A DNA stretch of 64,000 bases. Source: Ornithoclostridium sp944380285. Its GTDB lineage: Bacteria; Bacillota; Clostridia; Christensenellales; UBA3700. Position numbers and translations under genes: made by a program. Position 1 is the stretch's first letter. Each line of letters opens with the position of its first letter. Positions 43,546 to 52,894 of this stretch are shown in pieces. The DNA lies in assembly GCA_963931165.1 (NCBI GenBank), contig OZ006985.1, positions 930,001-994,000 on the forward strand, written 5' to 3'. Below the pieces are notes generated by a model. The model had not been told where the DNA came from. It ran no database searches and was given only the letters and a program-made list of their open reading frames with translations.

Positions 43546-44811
43546 ATGAAAAAGTTTAATTTTGCGATCATGACGATCATGCTCGTTGCGGTATTGACGA
43601 TGACGCTTTGCGCGTGCGGCTTGTTCGGCGGAGATGATGATCCAACGGACGACGAGCCCAAGGAGTATACCATCCAATACACCGATGACTACGGACCGCA
43701 TACGCTCAAGGTGACCGAGGGCGAACCCTATGCATTGGAGACGATTCCGGCACGCCGAGGCTATGTCTTTACCGGCTTGTATGACGCCGAAACGGGCGGC
43801 ACGCGCTATGTCAATGCGCAAGGCGCGTCGTTGTCTGTGTACAGCGAGGGTAAGAGCATGGTGCTGTTCCCTCAATTTGAGCCGCTCAAGCTGACGCTTG
43901 TGCTTGATTGCGGCGAAGCGACTTATAACGGTCAAAGACAAATCGAAGTCACCTATGACGATGTCTTGCCCTCATTGCCGTCCGAAACGGAGATATATCT
44001 TGCCGATCACGAGTTTGTAGGCTGGTATACCGGTGAAAGCTCCGATGCAAAACAGCTCACCGACAGCCGGGGCAACGCGATCGCCAATACGAAGATAGAT
44101 CACAATACGTTCACGATCAGCGGTAACAATATCACATTGTATGCAAGGTTCGAGCCGGTCGATCATATCGTCACACTGGTCTATTCGCAATCCGAGCCGG
44201 CAAAGCAGGTCGGTTACAAGCACGGAGAAGTGTTCAAAGCGTCCGACATCACGTTGCTCAACAACGGACTTGTGGTGACTTCGTGGTCGACCGAGAGGGA
44301 CGACACGTTGCTTTGGCACAAGTTCGAAGGTGCCGTGACAGAGGATATCACGCTCTATGCCGCACGTTGGAGTCTCAGTGCGACTTATACGCGAGACTCG
44401 CAAGAGTTGGTCGGGTCGGATGGATTCGGAAAGGAGTTTTCGGAGTATCCCAATCTCAAATCGGTGTTCGGCAAAAGCATTGAAGATCTCAAAGCCGCTG
44501 CGACCGGTGCAACCACAGAGTGCGGATACATTAGGGCAGAGATAGAGCTGCAACTCACATTGCACGAGATCGATGACGGATATCAGTCATTCAGGGTCTC
44601 CAATTCCGGCGGCAAGCATCTGTACGAAAAAGAGTTTACTCACACCTCAGGGAAGAAAGATCCGTCGACAGCAACATATACATTCAAATTCTCAGTGGGC
44701 ATCGACGATCTGACCGACAACCTTACGATCGACTATGACGCGAGAGGGCAGGGGGATGACGACTGGATATTGGAAAAAACGGTGATGAAGATCACCCTTT
44801 ATCAAGAATAA
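43546..44811 (+). CDS. second surface lipoprotein with InlB B-type repeats
   Basis: A 421-residue paralogue of the preceding protein: signal peptide 1-23, lipobox TLCAC, Cys24, an Asp-rich linker, then units GYVFTGLYDAETGGT, HEFVGWYTGES and VVTSWSTERDDTLLWHKF. The C-terminal 140 residues differ from those of the first paralogue, so the operon offers two different binding ends on the same stalk. It starts ten bases after the first gene, with GGAGGAG as ribosome binding site. Confidence 0.83.
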   Translation: MKKFNFAIMTIMLVAVLTMTLCACGLFGGDDDPTDDEPKEYTIQYTDDYGPHTLKVTEGEPYALETIPARRGYVFTGLYDAETGGTRYVNAQGASLSVYSEGKSMVLFPQFEPLKLTLVLDCGEATYNGQRQIEVTYDDVLPSLPSETEIYLADHEFVGWYTGESSDAKQLTDSRGNAIANTKIDHNTFTISGNNITLYARFEPVDHIVTLVYSQSEPAKQVGYKHGEVFKASDITLLNNGLVVTSWSTERDDTLLWHKFEGAVTEDITLYAARWSLSATYTRDSQELVGSDGFGKEFSEYPNLKSVFGKSIEDLKAAATGATTECGYIRAEIELQLTLHEIDDGYQSFRVSNSGGKHLYEKEFTHTSGKKDPSTATYTFKFSVGIDDLTDNLTIDYDARGQGDDDWILEKTVMKITLYQE

Positions 44812-44826
44812 TAGGAGGAGACGTTT

Positions 44827-47800
44827 ATGCAACACAAACACAGATGGCTCATTATGGCGGTTTTGGCTGTCGTGATCGCCACTGCGGCAGTGCTGGTCGC
44901 ATGTGACGAAGCCGAAGAAATAATCGACGAGATCAGGGTCGAAGAGCCGACGGATATCTTGTTTGACGGCGAGTACATAACGTGGAAGAAGGTGAATGCG
45001 GACTACTATACCGTCGCCATTGACGGCGGCGAGCCGCAGCGCTCAAACTCCACAACATTCAAGTTTTCTTCACAGAGCGACTTTGAGGTCACGATCACAT
45101 CAGTATTGGGAGAGAGCACCGCGAGCGCGAGCAAGATGTTTCGCTATTTGAAGCCCATCGACGCCGACAGTGTTGTCATCGCTTCCGACGGTGCGGTATC
45201 GTGGCAGGCGGTCGGCGGGGCAAACGCCTATCTTGTGATGGTGAACGGACAGCAACTTACCGCATCGGTCGTTGATACAGTCTACGACAAGCTCGAGTCG
45301 GGCTCCAACCGCGTCAAGATCAAACCGATCGTGACGGGGGACGACTCGTTTTATTCAATTTGGAGCGACGAGGTAAATGTCTATATCTATAACGCTCCCT
45401 CGTCGATCAAATATGACGGCACGCGTCTCACATGGACGGGCAATGCGTCCGAATATGAGGTGACGACCAACGGCGTTTCGAAAATAGTCAAAGGCAACGC
45501 TCTCGATTACAATTCCGGCAACAGTGATTTCACGGTTTCTGTCAAGGCGATCGGCAATCATGTTTCGACATTCGATTCGGCGGAAGTAACCGAAGAATAT
45601 CACTATCTCGATCCCGTTACCGGTTTGACCGCCAAAGACGGTATGCTCGTTTGGAACGAGGTTGAGAGCGCCGAGGGATACCGAATCAGTATAAACGGAA
45701 TCGTTCAACCGCAAAAGATCACTGAGCCGACCTATGCGCTCGTCAGCGGCAAGTCAGTAGACGTCGCTTTGATGCCGTACAATGACAGCGGCAACTATTT
45801 TTCGTCTTGGACCGACGCGAGAACGTTCTATATTCTCGGTACCCCGGTGACTCAATGGAACTCCGACCTCGAGCTCGACGGCGAAGCAAACAACAACTTT
45901 ATGTGGAACGGCGTCGATGCCGCCGCCGGATATCAAATCAAGCTGGTCAAGGACGGCGTGCAGGTATCGGTCGAGCCGCTCGCAAGCAACTTGCGCAGTT
46001 TCGGCTACGCATTTGAGGAGGTCGGCGTCTACGAGATCTCCGTCAAGGCGACTGCGGATCCCAATGACGCCACATACAGCGACTCGGCTTACAGTAAACC
46101 TGTCAGGGTGGAAAGACTTGCGGCTCCGACAAGGGCGGCGAGCAACTTCATCGTCAGCGATCCCAATTCGGTCGCAAAGGGCTTCACGGTTGCATTTGTC
46201 GGAGTCAACGGAGCGACATCGTATCAGCTTTCTAAAGACGGCGTTCCTGTTGCAAATACCACCGGGAGTACGATCACGGACGGCAACGTCGTATTGAGTG
46301 ATGTTGCAACCGAACAGCACTACACATACAGATTGCGCAGCATGGGCGGAGTCAGAAATGTATCAGGTACTACATATGTCACTCTGTCGTGTTTGACCGC
46401 GGATGCGCTGAGTTTCGACATTACCGTTTCCGCGATGCCCACCGGTTTGACAATGGCGGGATTCAATGCGTCGTGGGATCCTGTTTCGGGCAGCTATTGC
46501 GTGTCTTACGGTGGTAATACGATCACCGCAAACAGCGAAACTCTCGATATGTCGACGATTGCGCCCGGTACATACAACGTCGCAGTTTGCGCTCGCGGCA
46601 ACGGTTCCGATGTGCTTGCATCAAACTACACGGCTCCCATTACGGTGACCAGACTCGATGCTCCGAAGAACATCCGTATCATAGCCAACGACGGCAACGG
46701 CAAGTTGACTCATGATCCCGTGACATATGCGACAAGCTATTCCGCCTACATCGGATTGAGCAGCGAGGCGATCGATGAGACAAGTTGGGAGAACATGTAC
46801 GATCTTGTGCAGACGAGCGGTACGGATGTCAGTTTGACTGCCAATGCCAATATGTACAACGACGATAAGACGATATACTATATGACCTCGCCTCTGTCCC
46901 CCACGATGAGGTTTGTCAGATTGGCAGCTCCATCGTTTGAAGACGGCGCACTTTCGTCCAATTCTTCTTTGGTTTGGAAACCGAGTGGAAACATCAATAC
47001 GTCCGAATATACGCCGACATACAGCTTGAAGATCAACAATCTCGATCAGACGGTCAGCAACGGAACCAGCCTTTCGCTCGAAGGACTTGATGCGGGCACC
47101 TATACCATCACCGTCAAGGCGATCGGCAATGAAGTCAAGTATCTTGACAGTGAAGAGTCTTTGGCGATCTCGTTCAGAAAGATCGCCGTTCCGCAAATGA
47201 GCGTGGATAAGGACGGTTATCATTGGTCAAACGATTCCGATGCGGTTTCGTTCACTCTCGAGATAGACGGAGTGCGTGTTGCGGACGCATTGACCGTGGA
47301 CGGCAAAAATTACAGCTATAAGCCGAGATATACGACAAAAGGCGAACATATCGTCAAGTTGACAGCGGTCGGCAACGGCGTCGACACTGTCAGCAGCGAT
47401 CCCTATGTCTATACACAGGTAGCGCAATTCTTGACTATGCCCACGATAGAATACGCATACAGCAGCCCCTATGGCTATGTCGACGGAGGCAGTGTTACCG
47501 TGACCGTAACGTCGCCCGATCAAAACGCGAGCGGATATCTTTATGACGTTTACGGAGCGTCCGAGACTTCGACGCAAAAGACGTTTACCAAGACCATAGG
47601 TGCTCCCGGCACGGTCAATATCAAAGTCAAGACGTTGGGTGGGACAATAGACGATAACGATATCTACTACATCGACTCGGTCTTTACGCAGACGTATTCG
47701 ATAGTGCTGCTTTCCGCTCCGAATACAGACGGCTTTAAATTCAACGGCAACGGACAATTCTTGTGGAACACCGTACAAAATGCCAGTGGATACGATTATC

Positions 47801-47985
47801 AGTTGTCTTTTGACGACGGCAAAAGTTGGCAGGCACAGGTCCATGTCGGGGGAAATGCTTCGGACAAGATATCAAATTATGCCGATTACGAGACCATCAC
47901 CATCAAGGTGAGAGCCTCCGGCTCCGGTTCAAATAAGATTTCGTCCGAATGGGTGACGTGGACTTGGGACAACCCAAATAAATGA
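44827..47985 (+). CDS. giant lipoprotein with about twelve fibronectin-III-like repeats
   Basis: A 1052-residue lipoprotein: signal peptide 1-25, lipobox VLVAC, Cys26. The rest is a string of about twelve 80-90-residue beta domains, each with a W-x-x-V...Y-x-V/I-x-x-(D/N)-G signature, for example ITWKKVNADYYTVAIDG, VSWQAVGGANAYLVMVNG, LVWNEVESAEGYRISING and FLWNTVQNASGYDYQLSF. No catalytic motif is seen. It resembles extended surface stalks that hold other domains away from the cell. It follows the second paralogue by 15 bases, so the three lipoproteins are one operon under the switchable promoter. Confidence 0.85.
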   Translation: MQHKHRWLIMAVLAVVIATAAVLVACDEAEEIIDEIRVEEPTDILFDGEYITWKKVNADYYTVAIDGGEPQRSNSTTFKFSSQSDFEVTITSVLGESTASASKMFRYLKPIDADSVVIASDGAVSWQAVGGANAYLVMVNGQQLTASVVDTVYDKLESGSNRVKIKPIVTGDDSFYSIWSDEVNVYIYNAPSSIKYDGTRLTWTGNASEYEVTTNGVSKIVKGNALDYNSGNSDFTVSVKAIGNHVSTFDSAEVTEEYHYLDPVTGLTAKDGMLVWNEVESAEGYRISINGIVQPQKITEPTYALVSGKSVDVALMPYNDSGNYFSSWTDARTFYILGTPVTQWNSDLELDGEANNNFMWNGVDAAAGYQIKLVKDGVQVSVEPLASNLRSFGYAFEEVGVYEISVKATADPNDATYSDSAYSKPVRVERLAAPTRAASNFIVSDPNSVAKGFTVAFVGVNGATSYQLSKDGVPVANTTGSTITDGNVVLSDVATEQHYTYRLRSMGGVRNVSGTTYVTLSCLTADALSFDITVSAMPTGLTMAGFNASWDPVSGSYCVSYGGNTITANSETLDMSTIAPGTYNVAVCARGNGSDVLASNYTAPITVTRLDAPKNIRIIANDGNGKLTHDPVTYATSYSAYIGLSSEAIDETSWENMYDLVQTSGTDVSLTANANMYNDDKTIYYMTSPLSPTMRFVRLAAPSFEDGALSSNSSLVWKPSGNINTSEYTPTYSLKINNLDQTVSNGTSLSLEGLDAGTYTITVKAIGNEVKYLDSEESLAISFRKIAVPQMSVDKDGYHWSNDSDAVSFTLEIDGVRVADALTVDGKNYSYKPRYTTKGEHIVKLTAVGNGVDTVSSDPYVYTQVAQFLTMPTIEYAYSSPYGYVDGGSVTVTVTSPDQNASGYLYDVYGASETSTQKTFTKTIGAPGTVNIKVKTLGGTIDDNDIYYIDSVFTQTYSIVLLSAPNTDGFKFNGNGQFLWNTVQNASGYDYQLSFDDGKSWQAQVHVGGNASDKISNYADYETITIKVRASGSGSNKISSEWVTWTWDNPNK

Positions 47986-48003
47986 CCCGGTGGCTGATCG
48001 AAG

Positions 48004-48798
48004 ATGAGTAACTTTGTCAGATTGCTGATAGAATATTGCTTGCAGATGGCGTTCACATTGGGAATAGTGTTTCTGTTCGGCAAGGTGATCGCCCTCTGCA
48101 ACGGAGGCTTTTACAACGCGCTCGGTTCAAAGGGAAGAGCTGTGTGTTACGCCACAGGCTTTATCGGGACGCCGATACATGAATCGGCACATGCGCTGAT
48201 GTGCCTTGTTTTCGGCCATAAGATCGTCGAAATCAAATTCTTTCAAATGAATTCGTCGGATGGGACACTTGGCTATGTGTCGCACAGCTACAATCCCAAG
48301 AACCTGTGGCAAAGGCTTGGCAATCTTTTTATAGGTGTTGCGCCGATTTTGGTCGGAGCCGGGGTGCTGTGTCTGCTGCTGTACTTGATGTTGCCCGAAA
48401 TGTTTACGAAAGTGATCGACATATTGATCAATATCGACATAGGAGGCGAGCCAATTGGAGCATTGAAGTCGATCGGCAAATCGTTTGCGGTGATGTTTGG
48501 ATATATCGATCATTGGCAGTGGTGGCTCTTTTTGCTTGTCGGTAGCTTTATTGCGTTGCATATGACGCTGAGCGACGCCGACACTAAAGGCGCGTTGAGC
48601 GGAGTAATCTTCTTTTTGATCATTTTTCTTGTCGTTGACGTGCTCTTGATATTGATCAACCCGGCGCTGTTGTCCAAGTTTACCGGTGGCATCTCGGTCT
48701 TCGGCAACTTTATGATTTTCTTCTTTTGCATTTTTTTGGTCATTGCGCTGACTTTGCTGTGTATAGCCAAAATTCTAGCAAAAGTATTGCATTTTTGA
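48004..48798 (+). CDS. polytopic membrane protein with HExxH zinc-protease motif
   Basis: A 264-residue protein with about six hydrophobic spans. The second span carries His59-Glu60-x-x-His63 in GTPIHESAHALM, immediately followed by FGHKIVEIKFF, the arrangement of M50-type intramembrane metalloproteases, where His-Glu-x-x-His binds zinc within the membrane. A later GNLFIGVAPILVGAGVL segment could supply the third ligand region or Pro-Gly loop, though an obvious Asp ligand (LDG motif) was not found. Last gene of the lipoprotein operon, 18 bases after the repeat protein. It may process the signal or stalk proteins made with it; that is inference. Confidence 0.75.
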   Translation: MSNFVRLLIEYCLQMAFTLGIVFLFGKVIALCNGGFYNALGSKGRAVCYATGFIGTPIHESAHALMCLVFGHKIVEIKFFQMNSSDGTLGYVSHSYNPKNLWQRLGNLFIGVAPILVGAGVLCLLLYLMLPEMFTKVIDILINIDIGGEPIGALKSIGKSFAVMFGYIDHWQWWLFLLVGSFIALHMTLSDADTKGALSGVIFFLIIFLVVDVLLILINPALLSKFTGGISVFGNFMIFFFCIFLVIALTLLCIAKILAKVLHF

Positions 48799-48801
48799 GG
48801 T

Positions 48802-48839
48802 ATACTGCCGCGCGTGTAATGCGTGCGGCAGTATTATTT
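48802..48839 (+). terminator. terminator of the lipoprotein operon
   Basis: ATACTGCCGC (48802-48811) pairs with GCGGCAGTAT (48825-48834), then TATTTG. The next 170 bases show no gene. Confidence 0.8.
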
Positions 48840-49012
48840 GTGTGAGTGGAACGTCAAGTTAAGCGCAATACGTTCTGCAATTCATTTCAAACGATTCAGC
48901 GAGGAATGAAGTTTAGCGTTCTCTTGGGGTTGCTGCTTGTTTTTGTGGTATTTTTGCGCAATAAATGTACTGTAAACCATTAAGCGATTTTGCCGCTTTT
49001 GCCCCTTTTCGG

Positions 49013-49042
49013 TTGCGCGGGCGGGCGCGTATGTGCTAATAT
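49013..49042 (+). promoter_or_regulatory. possible promoter of the hydratase gene
   Basis: TTGCGC (49013-49018) and TAATAT (49037-49042), spacer 18; a TATACT at 49043 is an alternative -10. Confidence 0.35.
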
Positions 49043-49073
49043 TATACTCAACAGATCTGTTCGAGAGGTTTTT

Positions 49074-51335
49074 ATGATCAAAAAGATGAATCACGGCGTC
49101 TATCTCGTCGACGGCAAGCTGATCGACGGGGCGCAGGCAAAGGCGTACAACTTCACCGAGGACGCGCTTGCGGACGCCTACAAGGGCACGATGGCATACT
49201 CGGTGCTCGCGGCGCACAATACGACGGGCGAGACCGCAAAGGGCAAGCTGCTGGGCATCAAGTTCGACGCGATGGCGTCGCACGACATCACCTATGTCGG
49301 CATCATTCAGACCGCAAAGGCGAGCGGGCTGCAAAAGTTCCCTCTGCCGTACGTTTTGACCAATTGCCACAACAGTCTCTGCGCTGTCGGCGGCACGATC
49401 AACGAGGACGACCATGTCTTCGGGCTTTCGGCGGCGAAGAAGTACGGCGGCATCTTCGTGCCCCCGCATCAGGCGGTCATCCACACATATATGCGCGAGT
49501 GCATGAGCGGCTGCGGCAAGATGATCTTGGGCAGCGACAGCCACACCCGTTACGGCGCGCTCGGCACGATGGCGGTCGGCGAGGGCGGACCGGAGCTGGT
49601 CAAACAGCTTTTGAACCGCACTTATGACATCAAGTATCCCGACGTCGTCGCGATCAAATTGACCGGCAAGCCGCGCCACGGCGTAGGTCCGCAGGACGTC
49701 GCTCTCGCGATCATCGGCGCGGTGTTCAAGGACGGCTTTGTCAAGAACAAGGTCATGGAGTTTGTCGGCGACGGCATCAAGAATTTGCCCATCGAGTACC
49801 GCAACGGCATCGACGTCATGACGACCGAGACGACGTGTTTGTCCAGCATTTGGCGCACGGACGACGACGAGGTCAAGAATTATTACGCGATCCGCGGCAG
49901 AATTGACGACTATCGTCCCATCGCGCCGGCGGCGCTTGCCTATTATGACGCGGCGGTCGAGGTCGACCTGTCAAAGGGCACGCCCAAGATCGCGCTGCCG
50001 TTCCACCCCAGCAACGTCTACGATCTCGAGGAGTTGATCGCAAACCCGTACGACGTGCTTTCCGAGGCGGAAAAGAAGGGCAGGGAGCTGCTCGGCAATG
50101 ACAAGCTCGACTTCTGTCTGACCGACAAGATCAAGGACGGCAAGGTGCATGTCGAACAGGGCATCGTCGCAGGCTGCGCGGGCGGAACATATGACAACAT
50201 CTTCGAGGTCGCGAGCATCATGAAGGGCGCGAGCGTAGGCAACGGTGCATTCACGATGAGCGTCTATCCTTCCAGCACCCCTATCTATTACGATCTGCTC
50301 AAAAAGGGCTGCATCGCCGAGCTCGTCGAGGCGGGCGTCAACGTCAAGACCGCGTTCTGCGGTCCCTGCTTCGGCGCGGGCGACGTCCCCAACAACGGCG
50401 CGCTCAGCATACGTCACACCACGCGTAACTTCGAATCGCGCGAGGGCAGCAAGCCGGGCGGCGGTCAGATCGCGTCGGTCGCGCTTATGGACGCGCGCTC
50501 CATTGCGGCGACTGCGGCGAACGGCGGCGTGCTGACCAGCGCGGCGCAGGTCGACTACGACGACGAGATCGCGCCGTTCGAGTACGACCCCAAGATCTAT
50601 GAGCGCCGCATCTACAACGGCTGGACTAAGCCCGCCGAGAGCGAGCCTCTCCACTACGGTCCCAACATCAAGGATTGGCCCGAGGTCATTCCGCTGACAG
50701 ACAATCTGATCGTCAAATTCGCCGCGGTCATCCACGATCCGGTGACGACGACGGACGAGCTGATCCCGTCGGGCGAGACGTCGAGTTATCGCTCCAATCC
50801 GCTCAAACTCGCCGAGTTCGCGCTTTCGCGCAAGGTGCCCGAGTATGTGGGCAGGGCAAAGGCGATCGCCGCGGACGAAAAGGCGCTCGAAAAGGGCGGC
50901 GAACTGTCCGGCGAATATGCGGCGGCGGTCAAGGCGAGCGGGCTCAAACTCGAGGGCAGCGTGTCCATCGGCAGCGGCGTATACGCGATCAAGCCGGGCG
51001 ACGGCAGCGCGCGCGAACAGGCGGCGAGCTGTCAACGTGTGCTCGGCGGAGCGTGCAACGTCGCCAAGGAATATGCGACCAAGCGCTATCGCAGCAACCT
51101 GATCAATTGGGGCATGCTCCCCTTCCTTTCGGAAGACGATTTTGCAGACGGCGAGATCGTGATCGTCCCCGGCGTCAAGGCGGCGGTCGCTTCGGGTGCG
51201 ACGGAGTTCGCGGCGAAGGCGGTCGCGGACGGCAAGGTGAGAGACATCACTTTGCGTATGGAGCCTCTGACAGAGTCCGAGCGCGAGATAGTGCTTGCGG
51301 GCTGTCTGATCAACTACTACAAGTCGGGCAAGTGA
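49074..51335 (+). CDS. aconitase-family hydratase (YbhJ-like)
   Basis: A 753-residue 4Fe-4S hydro-lyase, the length of the YbhJ subgroup rather than classical aconitase. Cluster cysteines: Cys in GIVAGCAGG and the pair in FCGPCFGAG; SDSHTRYG and an N-terminal NCHNSL region are also aconitase landmarks. The swivel domain closes the protein (RYRSNLINWGMLPF). In vitro substrate of this subgroup is not established. Only 29 bases of leader separate promoter and start; the gene overlaps the cyclo-ligase gene start. Confidence 0.85.
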   Translation: MIKKMNHGVYLVDGKLIDGAQAKAYNFTEDALADAYKGTMAYSVLAAHNTTGETAKGKLLGIKFDAMASHDITYVGIIQTAKASGLQKFPLPYVLTNCHNSLCAVGGTINEDDHVFGLSAAKKYGGIFVPPHQAVIHTYMRECMSGCGKMILGSDSHTRYGALGTMAVGEGGPELVKQLLNRTYDIKYPDVVAIKLTGKPRHGVGPQDVALAIIGAVFKDGFVKNKVMEFVGDGIKNLPIEYRNGIDVMTTETTCLSSIWRTDDDEVKNYYAIRGRIDDYRPIAPAALAYYDAAVEVDLSKGTPKIALPFHPSNVYDLEELIANPYDVLSEAEKKGRELLGNDKLDFCLTDKIKDGKVHVEQGIVAGCAGGTYDNIFEVASIMKGASVGNGAFTMSVYPSSTPIYYDLLKKGCIAELVEAGVNVKTAFCGPCFGAGDVPNNGALSIRHTTRNFESREGSKPGGGQIASVALMDARSIAATAANGGVLTSAAQVDYDDEIAPFEYDPKIYERRIYNGWTKPAESEPLHYGPNIKDWPEVIPLTDNLIVKFAAVIHDPVTTTDELIPSGETSSYRSNPLKLAEFALSRKVPEYVGRAKAIAADEKALEKGGELSGEYAAAVKASGLKLEGSVSIGSGVYAIKPGDGSAREQAASCQRVLGGACNVAKEYATKRYRSNLINWGMLPFLSEDDFADGEIVIVPGVKAAVASGATEFAAKAVADGKVRDITLRMEPLTESEREIVLAGCLINYYKSGK

Positions 51336-51865
51336 CAAAGGCGGAGATACGCGCCGAGATCAAAAGAAGGATCGCGGCGCTGACAAAAGAACAGAGACGA
51401 GAGGCGGCGCATTCCGTCGCGCGCAAACTTGCCGCGTTCGGATGGCATGGCAAGAGGATCATGCTGTACAACGCATTGCCCGACGAGGTCGACTTGACCG
51501 AGGCGGCAAAGTTGCTCGGCGAGGACAACGAGTTGTTTTACCCCGCGGTCGTCGGCGACGACATGTACGCCGTCCCGGAGGGCGCGCTGCACGCGGGCGC
51601 GTTCGGCATCCTCGAACCGCACGGCGCGCATTTGACCGCAAGCGAGGCGGCGCTCGACATCGTCGTCGTTCCGCTGAGGGCGTTCGACGCCGAGTGCATG
51701 CGCCTCGGCAGAGGCAGGGGATATTACGACCGCTTTTTCCAAGGCGCCGCGCCGTCCAAGGTCGCGGTCGCGTTCGATCAACAGAGGGTGGACTGCGTTC
51801 CGACCGAGGCGCACGATGTGCCCGTGGACGCCGTGGTCACACCGTCGGAGATATATCGCAGATGA
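51332..51865 (+). CDS. 5-formyltetrahydrofolate cyclo-ligase
   Basis: ATP-dependent return of 5-formyl-THF to 5,10-methenyl-THF. It has 177 residues. The family signature LGRGRGYYDRFF (about 123-134) is decisive; the N-terminal RAEIKRRIAALT and LYNALPDEVDL segments fit the ATP and folate sites. It starts at GTG 51332, overlapping the hydratase stop by four bases (GTGA). Confidence 0.92.
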   Translation: MTKAEIRAEIKRRIAALTKEQRREAAHSVARKLAAFGWHGKRIMLYNALPDEVDLTEAAKLLGEDNELFYPAVVGDDMYAVPEGALHAGAFGILEPHGAHLTASEAALDIVVVPLRAFDAECMRLGRGRGYYDRFFQGAAPSKVAVAFDQQRVDCVPTEAHDVPVDAVVTPSEIYRR

Positions 51866-52893
51866 GGATCATCGGTGGCAAATTGAGGGGCAGGAAGCTG
51901 ATCTCGCCGTCGGGCAGAGAGGTCAGACCCACGTCCGATATGGCAAAGCAGGGCATTTTCAACGTGTTGCAGTTCGACATCGAAGGCAGCCGGTTCGTCG
52001 ACCTGTTCAGCGGCAGCGGAGCGATCGGCATCGAGGCGCTCAGCCGCGGCGCGGCGGAAGTCGTCTTTTGCGACAACGGCAGAGAGGGGATCACGCTCAC
52101 CAACGCCAACCTCAAATCGCTCAAAGAACTGAACGGCGCGAACTATCGCCTTGTCGCGCGCGATTGGCGCGACTGTCTGCGTTCGCTGAAAGGCAAGTGG
52201 AACTATATCTTCTGCGACCCGCCGTACGGCAGCGTCGACATCGCCGAGATAGCGGCGGCGGTCGCGCGCGCCGACCTGCTCGAAGAGGACGGCTGTCTCA
52301 TCTTTGAACACGACAGCGACGAAAAGTGCGCCGTGCCCGACGGATTCGAGCTTGCAAAGAGCCGCAAATACGGCAGGATCACGGTCGATTACTTTGTCCG
52401 CGCCGCGAAGATATGCGCGCTCACCGGCAGCTTCGACCCCTTTACGACAGGGCATCGCATGCTCGCCGAAGAGGCGGCGCGGCGATACGGCAAGGTCGTG
52501 GTCGTCGTCGCGATCAACGAAGCAAAACAAGGGCTGTTTTCGCTCAAAGAGAGGGCGGAGATCGCAAAGCTGTCGACAGAGGACATGCCGGACGTCACCG
52601 TGGAGATATGCTCGGGCATGGTCTGGGAGTTCTGCAAGGAGCGCGGCATAAAGACGATAGTGCGCGGCTGGCGCGACGCGGACGATCTCGCGTATGAGCG
52701 CGATATGGCGGACTTCAACCGCGACCACGGAGTGGAGACGGTGCTGATCGAGGCAAAGGACAAGTTCGCGGACATACACTCGCACACGGTGCGCGAATTG
52801 CTCGAAAGAGGCGAAGCCATCGACGGATACGTCGTCCCGGCGGCGGCGCAAAAAATAAAGGACATATACGAACGGACGAGGAGGAAAGTTTGA
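51862..52893 (+). CDS. RsmD-CoaD fusion: 16S rRNA m2G966 methyltransferase joined to phosphopantetheine adenylyltransferase
   Basis: A 343-residue single open frame with two enzymes usually encoded by adjacent genes. Residues 1-183 are RsmD: MRIIGGKLRGRKL start, SAM motif DLFSGSGAIGIEAL and DPPY at 119-122. Residues 184-343 are CoaD: GSFDPFTTGH (189-198, T/HxGH-type nucleotide motif), VRGWRDADDLAYERDMA and SHTVRELLERG. The junction YFVRAAKICALTG contains no ATG, GTG or TTG in frame, so CoaD cannot start separately. CoaD makes dephospho-CoA; RsmD methylates G966 of 16S rRNA. Starts with ATGA overlap to the cyclo-ligase gene. Confidence 0.93.
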   Translation: MRIIGGKLRGRKLISPSGREVRPTSDMAKQGIFNVLQFDIEGSRFVDLFSGSGAIGIEALSRGAAEVVFCDNGREGITLTNANLKSLKELNGANYRLVARDWRDCLRSLKGKWNYIFCDPPYGSVDIAEIAAAVARADLLEEDGCLIFEHDSDEKCAVPDGFELAKSRKYGRITVDYFVRAAKICALTGSFDPFTTGHRMLAEEAARRYGKVVVVVAINEAKQGLFSLKERAEIAKLSTEDMPDVTVEICSGMVWEFCKERGIKTIVRGWRDADDLAYERDMADFNRDHGVETVLIEAKDKFADIHSHTVRELLERGEAIDGYVVPAAAQKIKDIYERTRRKV

Positions 52894-52894
52894 T

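Noticed and set aside
41010..48798. Prophage or integrative element
   Set aside because: Apart from the single recombinase no phage structural, replication or conjugation gene is present, and the flanking genes are ordinary.
52395..52415. A separate coaD start codon inside the RsmD-CoaD frame
   Set aside because: No ATG, GTG or TTG is in frame near the junction; the only ATG (in GATATGCG) is out of frame.
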